NCBI GenBank assembly: GCA_947631645.1
Contig: CANRMD010000004.1
Coordinates: forward strand, 1 to 64,000
DNA length: 64,000 bases
Reading direction: 5' to 3'
Origin: Candidatus Gastranaerophilales bacterium
Lineage (GTDB): Bacteria; Cyanobacteriota; Vampirovibrionia; Gastranaerophilales; Gastranaerophilaceae
Numbering within the stretch: the first letter of the stretch is position 1; every line of letters begins with the position of its first letter. Below are positions 54,594-61,788 of this stretch, one piece after another. The notes under the pieces were generated by a model, which searched no databases, had not been told where the DNA came from, and saw only the letters and a program-made list of their open reading frames with translations. Both the position numbers and the translations under genes were made by a program.

Positions 54594-55222
54594 TATTGCT
54601 CTCCTCTTTCTTTATCTTTGTTTTTATTTTGTCTCGAATTTTGTCTGTATAATAAATCGTTATAAGGCAAGCTTTGTTCGTCAAATCTTTGTCTTAACGC
54701 TGCAATATTATTTCTCAAATAGTTTTCAACCTCTAAACTTCCGGGGATAAATTCAGCGGTAATTCTCCCGTTTTTATCTATTTTTAATACAACCGAAACA
54801 TCATTATCAAAAGTAATTCTAACGGGCTTTTGTGTTTTTTGAGCTTTTTCAATCAATGTTGTTAATTGATTTGTTACTTCTACTGTTTTTTGAGAAACTA
54901 CACTTTGTGCTACTTGTGTTTGAATGAGATTTTTAAAATCTCCCGTTTGATTATTTTCTACCGAAAATTGACCTTCTTTTGTCAAATTAACAAAAAATAA
55001 AGCATCTTCTAACCCCATTGAAATTGAATCATAATTATAATCAACACTTAAAGACGAAAGAGCCTCCGAGACGGAATTTAAATCGGCATTGTTAATTTGA
55101 TTTGAAATCATATCGGAAAACGGCATCATTGCAGCAGAAAGCAGCTGCATATCCTCAGGCAGCATTTGTATGGTGTTTTCTTTATTTTCTATATTTTGTT
55201 TTGGTTGCACATCTATTTTCAT
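54593..55222 (-). CDS. FliK-like hook-length protein (short)
   Basis: 209 residues. The second half (about 105-190) resembles the FliK C-terminal switch domain: PVRITFDNDVSVVLKIDKNGRITAEFIPG, then RNNIAALRQRFDEQSLPYNDL. The first half is Gln/Asn/Ser-rich and far shorter than in classical FliK. The C-terminus is Lys/Arg/Asn-rich. It sits between fliJ-like and hook/rod genes, which supports the assignment. The stop overlaps the next start by one base. Confidence 0.6.
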   Translation of the reverse strand: MKIDVQPKQNIENKENTIQMLPEDMQLLSAAMMPFSDMISNQINNADLNSVSEALSSLSVDYNYDSISMGLEDALFFVNLTKEGQFSVENNQTGDFKNLIQTQVAQSVVSQKTVEVTNQLTTLIEKAQKTQKPVRITFDNDVSVVLKIDKNGRITAEFIPGSLEVENYLRNNIAALRQRFDEQSLPYNDLLYRQNSRQNKNKDKERGEQ

Positions 55223-55235
55223 TTTTACCTCTTAT

Positions 55236-55694
55236 TTAATTTTCGCCTTCTTCTTCTTTTCTGTCTTTAGACTTTTGAAAATATTTTTGAACACCTACTT
55301 CCGACAGCATTTTATTTTCAATTTTTCTTTCTTCAAGTCTGTATTCTTCTTTTGCGTTTTCTTTATGTTTTTCAAGTACCTTTACTTCTTTTTCTCTTTC
55401 AACAAGCTTTTCTTTTTCTATTTCTAAAGCTTTTATAGCTTCTTGCTTTTGCTGTTCCAGTTGGTCTCCTTTTACATACAGGTGTTTTAAATATTTATCA
55501 TAAGCATCCATTTGTCTGTAGTCGGTTGTAGTTCTCATAGTATGAATTACTCCCGCTATTTCCTGATTGTTTGCATTTATCAAACCTTGAATTCTGTCTA
55601 CTTCATTTTTTGCTTTTAATACTTCTTGTAGTTGTTCTTCTTTCTTTCTTATTCTGAAATCTAATACTTTTTGTAATCTGTATCTAAACGGCAT
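55236..55694 (-). CDS. fliJ: FliJ-like flagellar export chaperone
   Basis: 152 residues, almost wholly coiled coil (heptads of Leu, Ile, Val among Glu/Lys/Gln). The FliJ-type N-terminus FRYRLQKVLDFRIRKKEEQLQE is present. FliJ couples the FliI ATPase to the export gate. It is first in the three-gene flagellar unit fliJ-fliK-rod; fliI and the other flagellar genes are outside the window. No sigma-28-type promoter is apparent upstream, only TATAAG boxes about 12 bases before the ATG. Confidence 0.75.
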   Translation of the reverse strand: MPFRYRLQKVLDFRIRKKEEQLQEVLKAKNEVDRIQGLINANNQEIAGVIHTMRTTTDYRQMDAYDKYLKHLYVKGDQLEQQKQEAIKALEIEKEKLVEREKEVKVLEKHKENAKEEYRLEERKIENKMLSEVGVQKYFQKSKDRKEEEGEN

Positions 55695-55832
55695 ATATTT
55701 TTTTTACTTATACTTATACAGTTAAATTATGCTATTTTTTTAACAAAAACTATACATCTGTTTAGATGAATTTTTATTCATATTTAATGTTAAAAAAAAA
55801 TAAGTCAAAATTTCGTTATAAATTGTAAAAAA

Positions 55833-55860
55833 TGGACTATAAACAATATTAGTGTATAAT
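55833..55860 (+). promoter_or_regulatory. Promoter of the pxpA-yvcK-panBC unit
   Basis: TGGACT (55833-55838), a 16-base spacer and TATAAT (55855-55860), with a leader of about 40 bases that carries an AAAGGGG ribosome binding site. The rest of 55695-55832 shows nothing recognisable. Confidence 0.6.
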
Positions 55861-55906
55861 ATAGGTGGTGAGAAATAAATAAACAGTTTCGGTAAAGGGG
55901 ATATAT

Positions 55907-56677
55907 ATGCCGTCAAAACACATTGATTTTAATATAGATGCCGCTCAAGGCTTCGGGGTATATAAAAATGAAAAAGAATCAGAACTTTTGGATTATGTAA
56001 GTTCCGTAAATATATCATGCGGGTTTCATGCTGCTGATCCATTGCTTATTAAAGAATATTTATTAAAATGCAAAGAAAAAAATCTTACAATAGGTGCTCA
56101 TATCGGTTTTAATGATATTTCAGGTATGGGTTACAGAAGTATGGAGTTATCTTCGGATGAAATTGAAGCCGTTGTTTTATATCAATTGGGGGCTTTAGCT
56201 TCATTCGCAAAATCATACCATATGGTTATTGACCACGTACGACCGCATGGAGCAATGTATAAACTTGCAAGTGAAAACTATGATTTTTCTCTGGCAATAG
56301 CAAAAGCTATTCAAAAATTTGATAAATGGTTAAATTATACTTGCTTGGATAATCAAATACTTGATAACGTTGAATCAGAAACAGGGATAGTTGTTAACAG
56401 AGAAGTATTTATTGATAAATATTATACCCCTGATTTTACCGTAGATTGGAATAATGATAAATATATTAACGAAGATGATGCTTTAAACAGAATAAGAACA
56501 ATAATGTTCTCCTCACAGATAAAACTCGGAAACGGTCTATTCATGCCGGTAAATTGTGACACTCTGCACTTTAACACAAGGAACCCTAATGTTGTCCAAT
56601 TACTAAAGCGAGCAAATGAAATAGTAACTCCTACCCCCTCAAATTATAATAAAGCAGAAACTTCAGGATGGGTATAA
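55907..56677 (+). CDS. LamB/YcsF family protein (5-oxoprolinase subunit A-like)
   Basis: 256 residues of the PxpA family, which with PxpB and PxpC hydrolyses 5-oxoproline using ATP. The signatures VSSVNISCGFHAADP, GAHIGFND, VVLYQLGALA and DHVRPHGAMYKLA are clear. The N-terminal DLNCDLGE motif of typical PxpA is changed to DFNIDAAQG. The pxpB and pxpC genes are missing and the neighbours are yvcK and pantothenate genes, so the function may be different. Strong AAAGGGG site. Confidence 0.82.
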   Translation: MPSKHIDFNIDAAQGFGVYKNEKESELLDYVSSVNISCGFHAADPLLIKEYLLKCKEKNLTIGAHIGFNDISGMGYRSMELSSDEIEAVVLYQLGALASFAKSYHMVIDHVRPHGAMYKLASENYDFSLAIAKAIQKFDKWLNYTCLDNQILDNVESETGIVVNREVFIDKYYTPDFTVDWNNDKYINEDDALNRIRTIMFSSQIKLGNGLFMPVNCDTLHFNTRNPNVVQLLKRANEIVTPTPSNYNKAETSGWV

Positions 56678-56688
56678 GGAGCAAATCA

Positions 56689-58017
56689 ATGAAAATAAAT
56701 AAATTCTTTTTAAAAATTCCAAAAGATGCCGGATGGCTTTTACCCGGACTGGAAGTAAAAAGATGGTTTATTTTATTAATTATCGGTGCAATTATGGCGG
56801 CAATAGGGCTGTGCATAATATACAATCTTCGCCCGGTATATTCCTTAATTAATATGATAATGAAAATAACACAAATGCTTCCATCAGAAATAATAGGCTG
56901 GTTTTTGATTATTTTTGGCGGAGTAATATTTTTCATAGGATGGCTTAATACAAATTACTCAATATTAGATGTAAGAAACGACAGAAACAGACATGCGGTT
57001 TTGGAGGATTTATACAGAAGAAGAAAATTAAACAGAGGACCTAAAATTGTAGCAATAGGCGGAGGAACAGGCTTGTCTACAATGTTAAAAGGTATAAAGA
57101 AAATAACAAATAACATAACGGCGGTTGTAACAGTTGGTGATGACGGAGGAAGCTCGGGAAAATTAAGAGAAGAATTAGGGGTTCTGCCTCCCGGCGATAT
57201 AAGAAGCTGCATTGCTGCATTAGCTGATGATGAAGATTTGGTCGCAAAATTATTTCAATACAGATTTAAAGATTGTGCGGGATTATCAGGTCACAGTTTC
57301 GGAAACTTATTTTTAACGGCACTATGCTCTATAACGGGAGATATGGTAAGGGCCGTAAAAGAATCATCAAAAGTTCTTTCAATAAGGGGCAGAGTATTGC
57401 CATCTACCTTAGATGATATGAGACTTGTTGCCGAAATGGAAGACGGCACAATTATTAAAGGCGAATCTAATATCCCCGAATCCGGAAAAAAGATAAAAAG
57501 ATTATTCTCTGAGCCTGATAACTGTAAACCATTAGAAGATGTTATATGGGCAATACACGATGCTGATTTGATAATTCTTGGACCGGGAAGCCTTTATACA
57601 AGTGTAATACCAAATTTACTTATAAAAGAAATTTCTAAAGCCGTAAACGACGCAAAGGCAAAAAAAATATATGTTTGCAACATAATGACACAACCGGGAG
57701 AAACAGACGGTTTTAGCGTTTCCGATCATATAAAAACTCTCTTTAATCACGCGAAATACGATAAAATCATTGATGCCGTTCTTGTAAATAACGATTTACC
57801 TCAGCATCTTTTGGAACCATACAAAAATGCCGGTTCAGAACCTGTTATTGTTGATAAAGAAGAAATAAACAAACTCGGGGTTGAAATAGTTCAAAAAAAT
57901 CTTATGGAAGATAAAAGATATGAAGACGGGCACTCATCTTTTGTAAGACACTCCCCCAGCCGTCTTGCCAGAACTATCTATTACTGGTACAGAAAAAAAG
58001 AAAAGGATAAACATTAA
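56689..58017 (+). CDS. yvcK: YvcK/CofD-like protein with N-terminal membrane helices
   Basis: 442 residues from the ATG at 56689, which has AAGGAG at optimal spacing. Two membrane helices (about 22-43 and 64-84) precede the YvcK domain, which starts at about 114 with KIVAIGGGTGLSTMLKG. VGDDGGSSGKLREELGVLPPGDIRSCIAALA and LILGPGSLYTSVIPNL follow. YvcK proteins bind UDP-sugars and are needed for growth on gluconeogenic carbon and for cell shape in Bacillus; the membrane-anchored form is known in cyanobacteria-like lineages. Its stop overlaps the panB start (TAATG). Confidence 0.88.
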   Translation: MKINKFFLKIPKDAGWLLPGLEVKRWFILLIIGAIMAAIGLCIIYNLRPVYSLINMIMKITQMLPSEIIGWFLIIFGGVIFFIGWLNTNYSILDVRNDRNRHAVLEDLYRRRKLNRGPKIVAIGGGTGLSTMLKGIKKITNNITAVVTVGDDGGSSGKLREELGVLPPGDIRSCIAALADDEDLVAKLFQYRFKDCAGLSGHSFGNLFLTALCSITGDMVRAVKESSKVLSIRGRVLPSTLDDMRLVAEMEDGTIIKGESNIPESGKKIKRLFSEPDNCKPLEDVIWAIHDADLIILGPGSLYTSVIPNLLIKEISKAVNDAKAKKIYVCNIMTQPGETDGFSVSDHIKTLFNHAKYDKIIDAVLVNNDLPQHLLEPYKNAGSEPVIVDKEEINKLGVEIVQKNLMEDKRYEDGHSSFVRHSPSRLARTIYYWYRKKEKDKH

Positions 58018-58874
58018 TGGAAAACAATAATAAACCTGTTACACTTAAAACTTTTCAAAGAATGAAAGAAACCCAAGAAAAAATTACAATGCTTACCGCA
58101 TACGATTTTTCTACGGCTAAATATATAGATGAATGCGGAACTGATGCAATTCTTATCGGTGATTCCGTCGGGATGACAGTTCTTGGCTATGATACAACAA
58201 TTAAAGTTACGATTGATGATATGCTTACATTTACAAAAGCTGTCGCAAACGGAGTAAAAAGAGCATTTGTAATTGCAGATTTACCTTTTCTTTCTTACCA
58301 TGTATCAAAAGAACAGACCACAATAAATGCGGGAAAACTCATTCAGGCAGGTGCTAAAGCAGTTAAACTGGAGGGTGCTGCCGATTTTATCCTTGAAGAA
58401 GTAAACCATTTAACAAAATGCGGAATTAATGTAATGGGGCATTTAGGGTTTACTCCTCAATATATTAACGCTATAGGAGGATATTATATTCAAGGTAAGT
58501 CTTATGAAAACACCCTAAAACTGCTTCAAGCCGCTAAAAAACTGGAGGATAACGGAGCTTTTGCTCTGGTTTTGGAAATGGTGCCCGAAGAATCTGCAAA
58601 ATTTATAAGTGAAAATCTTTCTATTCCTACAATAGGAATAGGTGCGGGCAAATATTGTGACGGTCAAGTACTGGTGATTGATGATATTTTAGGCAAATAT
58701 CCAGGGAATTTACCTAAATTTGTTAAACAGTATACAAATTTACAAGAAATAATGAAAAATGCTATTTGTGAATATAATCAGGAAGTTAAAAGCGGACAAT
58801 TCCCAACAGAAGCTCATTCATTTAATTTACCTGAAGAGGAGAGAGAAAAACTTGAGTACAGTTATAGTAAATAA
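58017..58874 (+). CDS. panB: 3-methyl-2-oxobutanoate hydroxymethyltransferase
   Basis: First committed step of pantothenate synthesis: transfer of a hydroxymethyl group from methylene-THF to ketoisovalerate. 285 residues. Motifs are TAYDFSTAKYIDECGTD, LIGDSVGM (metal-binding), DLPFLSY, AVKLEGA, GHLGFTPQ and IGIGAGKYCDGQVLV. It is coupled to yvcK by a one-base overlap and overlaps panC by 23 bases. Confidence 0.96.
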   Translation: MENNNKPVTLKTFQRMKETQEKITMLTAYDFSTAKYIDECGTDAILIGDSVGMTVLGYDTTIKVTIDDMLTFTKAVANGVKRAFVIADLPFLSYHVSKEQTTINAGKLIQAGAKAVKLEGAADFILEEVNHLTKCGINVMGHLGFTPQYINAIGGYYIQGKSYENTLKLLQAAKKLEDNGAFALVLEMVPEESAKFISENLSIPTIGIGAGKYCDGQVLVIDDILGKYPGNLPKFVKQYTNLQEIMKNAICEYNQEVKSGQFPTEAHSFNLPEEEREKLEYSYSK

Positions 58875-59712
58875 AATATATGAATTAAAAAAACATATTA
58901 AAGATTGGAAAAATAATAATTATACAATAGGTTTGGTGCCCACAATGGGAGCTTTGCATAAAGGGCATGCATCTTTAATAAAAGAAGCAAGAGAAGCTTG
59001 TGACAAGGTGGTAGTAAGCGTTTTTGTTAATCCTATACAATTCGGACCAAATGAAGATTTTGATAAATACCCAAGACAAATTGATAATGATAAAGCTCTT
59101 TGTGAAGAATTGGGAGTTGATATAATTTTTGCCCCCTCTGCCGAAGAAATGTACGGAAAAAACAATAGGCTTAATAACACTGATTTAACTTTTGTTTGTC
59201 CGCCTTATAATCTTGTAGACTGTCTTTGCGGTAAATCAAGACAAGGTCATTTTGACGGAGTTGCAACAGTTGTTCTTAAACTTTTTAATATTACAAAAGC
59301 TGATTTTGCATTTTTCGGACAAAAAGATGCCCAACAACTATACATAATTAAAACTATGGTAAGAGATTTAAATCTTGATATAAAAATCGTTCCTTGCTCA
59401 ATAGTAAGAGAAAATGACGGACTTGCTTTAAGTTCAAGAAATACTTATTTATCAAAAGAAGAACGTTCTTGGGCTCTATCTATGTCAAAAGCACTTAATC
59501 AAATTAAAACTCTTTATGACGGCGGAGTTACGGATACAAATGTTCTTTTAGACAGTGCTATATCAATACTTAATAAAAATCTTGATATAGAATATATTGA
59601 ATTTCGAGATTTTGATACTTTTGAAAAGATTGATAATGCGAAAACAAATACTTTAGTAGCAATAGCTGCAAAATCAGGAAAAACGAGGTTAATTGATAAC
59701 ATAATATTATAG
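58852..59712 (+). CDS. panC: Pantothenate synthetase
   Basis: Condenses pantoate and beta-alanine with ATP. About 286 residues from a TTG start at 58852, chosen because AGAGGAG precedes it and the resulting N-terminus (STVIVNKIYELKKHI) has normal length; the longer frame to 58759 lies within panB. GLVPTMGALHKGH (the HxGH motif), FVNPIQFGPNEDFDKYPR, FFGQKDAQQL and SSRNTYLS are diagnostic. panD is not seen. Confidence 0.95.
   Translation: MSTVIVNKIYELKKHIKDWKNNNYTIGLVPTMGALHKGHASLIKEAREACDKVVVSVFVNPIQFGPNEDFDKYPRQIDNDKALCEELGVDIIFAPSAEEMYGKNNRLNNTDLTFVCPPYNLVDCLCGKSRQGHFDGVATVVLKLFNITKADFAFFGQKDAQQLYIIKTMVRDLNLDIKIVPCSIVRENDGLALSSRNTYLSKEERSWALSMSKALNQIKTLYDGGVTDTNVLLDSAISILNKNLDIEYIEFRDFDTFEKIDNAKTNTLVAIAAKSGKTRLIDNIIL
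59705..59710 (+). promoter_or_regulatory. Possible leaderless -10 inside the end of panC
   Basis: TATTAT ends six bases before the ATG at 59717. There is no Shine-Dalgarno for that ATG and no convincing -35. Confidence 0.35.
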
Positions 59713-59716
59713 ATAA

Positions 59717-60742
59717 ATGGCAATACAACAAAGTAAAACAGCTAAACAGATAAATTTATTTACACAAATTATAACTTGTGTAAAACTTTTTCGTTTTTTC
59801 TTTTTCTTTTACGCCATCTTATCTTTTGTATTTTGGTTTTTAAATGTTATGGAAGTTAAATGGTTATACCTGTTTAACTGGTTATTTGTATTTCCATATC
59901 AAATAGTAAGCATATTTTATAAACCCGAAGGCGTTGCCGCCGACTTTTCGTTAGTTATAATTGGCGGAGTTTCCATACTGATAGGTTTTATTTTAGACTT
60001 TTTTATAAATAATCTTTATCAGAAAATAGAAGAACTTCAAGAAGAAGAAGAAAAAAGAATTAAAGCAAAAAGGATGAGGAGGAAAAAAACTTCTTCGGCT
60101 CCTTATGTACAGCAAAATAATTCACAAATAGGCCAAATGGCTACTGTTGATGATCTTCCATATGCAGTTAACACAAGTCCCGTAAAAGTGGAAGATTCTA
60201 AACTACTTTTTATTATTTCTCCTCATATAAGCAAAATTAAAAAAAATGAAAATGATATAGAACTTACATTCCAAGAAGTTGAAATATGGAAACAAAGAGT
60301 TAACAAAAAACTTATTGAGAATTTTAATTATTCTAAACCTATACAAAAAGGTTATTACAGAAAAAATTTATTCTTAATGTATAAAGAATTTAATTATGCA
60401 GATGACTTTATATATTATATTAAACCAACTCTTGCATCAATAATTGAAGAATTTAAAAAGTACCGTATTAAATTATCTTTTTGCAACGTATTAAGTGCAA
60501 TATCCGATTCTTCCACATTGGAAAAAGAGCTTGATTGCATGGATACAATACTTTCATTAAATTTTCTGAATGAAATAGTTGTAACAAACAGATTTAAAAT
60601 TAATTACGATAACAAAGCCACACATCAATACGCTGCAATACTAAAAGGAGAATACAATTTATCAAAGAACTTAACAATAACAAATCGTCAGCCGCTATAT
60701 ATAATAAAAGACAAAAATAATAGGGAGAACTTAGAAAGATGA
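59717..60742 (+). CDS. Multi-pass membrane protein of unknown function
   Basis: 341 residues, not recognised. Three hydrophobic segments lie in the first 100 residues (about 25-43, 48-66 and 77-97). A basic coiled coil (EELQEEEEKRIKAKRMRRKKT), a Gln/Asn-rich linker and a soluble domain of ~190 residues with alternating strands and helices follow. It sits between panC and dut with short or overlapping junctions (ATGA overlap with dut). There are no catalytic motifs that I can name. Confidence 0.7.
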   Translation: MAIQQSKTAKQINLFTQIITCVKLFRFFFFFYAILSFVFWFLNVMEVKWLYLFNWLFVFPYQIVSIFYKPEGVAADFSLVIIGGVSILIGFILDFFINNLYQKIEELQEEEEKRIKAKRMRRKKTSSAPYVQQNNSQIGQMATVDDLPYAVNTSPVKVEDSKLLFIISPHISKIKKNENDIELTFQEVEIWKQRVNKKLIENFNYSKPIQKGYYRKNLFLMYKEFNYADDFIYYIKPTLASIIEEFKKYRIKLSFCNVLSAISDSSTLEKELDCMDTILSLNFLNEIVVTNRFKINYDNKATHQYAAILKGEYNLSKNLTITNRQPLYIIKDKNNRENLER

Positions 60743-61173
60743 AAATGAAAGTAATAAGAATGCCTCACAATAAGCATTTACCGGAATACAAAACGGAAGG
60801 TTCATCAGGAATGGATTTGTATGCCGCAATTGATAAAGAAATAACATTGAAACCGCTTGAAAGAGTATTGGTACCTACAGGAATAAAAATTGAAATTCCT
60901 ATAGAGTATGAAGCACAAATAAGAGCACGTTCGGGGCTTTCCGTAAAACATGGTATTACACTAATTAATGCCGTAGGAACAGTTGATGCAGACTACAGAG
61001 GTGAAGTGTGCGTTGGATTGGTTAATATATCAAACGAAGAATACACTATAAAACCGGATGACAGAATTGCTCAAATGGTAATTGCAAAAGTTGAAAAAGC
61101 ACAAATTGAAGTAACTGCCGAACTTGCGGAATCTACAAGAGGCGAGGGCGGTTTTGGTTCAACCGGTTTTTAA
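60739..61173 (+). CDS. dut: dUTP diphosphatase
   Basis: Hydrolyses dUTP to dUMP, keeping uracil out of DNA. 144 residues with all five trimeric dUTPase motifs: SGMDLYA, RARSGLSVKHG, NAVGTVDADYRGE, RIAQMVI and RGEGGFGSTGF. The start overlaps the upstream stop (ATGA) and has a GGAG ahead of it; the second Met two residues later is also possible. Confidence 0.96.
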   Translation: MKMKVIRMPHNKHLPEYKTEGSSGMDLYAAIDKEITLKPLERVLVPTGIKIEIPIEYEAQIRARSGLSVKHGITLINAVGTVDADYRGEVCVGLVNISNEEYTIKPDDRIAQMVIAKVEKAQIEVTAELAESTRGEGGFGSTGF

Positions 61174-61394
61174 CGAAATAGATGATATCCTGTTATAAAA
61201 GAACATACAAGAAAGATTGCCGATAAGATATATGTAATATGATTTAAACCCTTTTCGGCACTTTTTTGTGATGTAAATAAATTAGCTGCACCGCCAATAG
61301 CTCCTAAACCGTCACCTTTAGGCGAATGTAACAAAACAAGTAATATTAATAATACGGCACTTATAATTTGTATAATCCAAACAATTGTAAGCAT
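61170..61394 (-). CDS. secG: Protein-export membrane protein SecG
   Basis: 74 residues with two membrane helices (about 3-23 and 52-71). The conserved cytoplasmic loop LLHSPKGDGLGAIGGAANLF is typical of SecG. It is a component of the SecYEG translocon. It overlaps the end of dut by four bases. A GGAAA site precedes the ATG and yggU lies ten bases upstream, so the two are probably cotranscribed. Confidence 0.92.
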   Translation of the reverse strand: MLTIVWIIQIISAVLLILLVLLHSPKGDGLGAIGGAANLFTSQKSAEKGLNHITYILSAIFLVCSFITGYHLFR

Positions 61395-61404
61395 TTTTAT
61401 TTCC

Positions 61405-61731
61405 TTATTTTTCTTTATGAACAGAGTCTAACACAAACATAAGCTTTTGTGTAACATCATTTATATTTGCATTTTTTATTAACAGTTTTTTTAATTTTGA
61501 TTTCTCTCCCGAAATTATTTCTAATTTTGATTTATTAATATCTAATAAGTCGGAACAAAAATTTATCAGTTCTTTATTCGCCTTATTTTCAACGGGAGGA
61601 GCTGATATTTTAACCCTTAAAAATTCGTCAGAATAATCAACAACCTTACTGAATGAAGAATTCGGAACCAATTTTAATGTCAAAACTAATCCGTCTTTAG
61701 ACTCAGATATAAAATTAAAAGAATTTTCCAT
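61405..61731 (-). CDS. yggU: YggU/UPF0235 (DUF167) family protein
   Basis: 108 residues from the ATG at 61731 (MENSFNFISESKDG). LTLKLVPNSSFSKV, VKISAPPVENKANKELINFCSDLL and KLEIISGEKSKLKKLLI match the DUF167 family. The biochemical function is unknown. A longer frame would start on the promoter; the ATG at 61731 lies six bases past a perfect TATAAT, giving a leaderless message. It heads the yggU-secG pair. Confidence 0.9.
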   Translation of the reverse strand: MENSFNFISESKDGLVLTLKLVPNSSFSKVVDYSDEFLRVKISAPPVENKANKELINFCSDLLDINKSKLEIISGEKSKLKKLLIKNANINDVTQKLMFVLDSVHKEK

Positions 61732-61737
61732 AAAAAT

Positions 61738-61743
61738 ATTATA
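61738..61743 (-). promoter_or_regulatory. Leaderless -10 of yggU-secG
   Basis: Minus-strand TATAAT (61743..61738), exactly six bases before the ATG at 61731, with TG directly in front. There is no Shine-Dalgarno. Confidence 0.55.
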
Positions 61744-61788
61744 CAATGACTGGTAAAAAAGCGAAATAAAGTGTAAAATAAGATTGCT

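Noticed and set aside
55695-55906. Sigma-28 flagellar promoter ahead of the fliJ-like gene
   Set aside because: No TAAA-n15-GCCGATAA-like sequence is present; only ordinary TATAAG boxes are seen.
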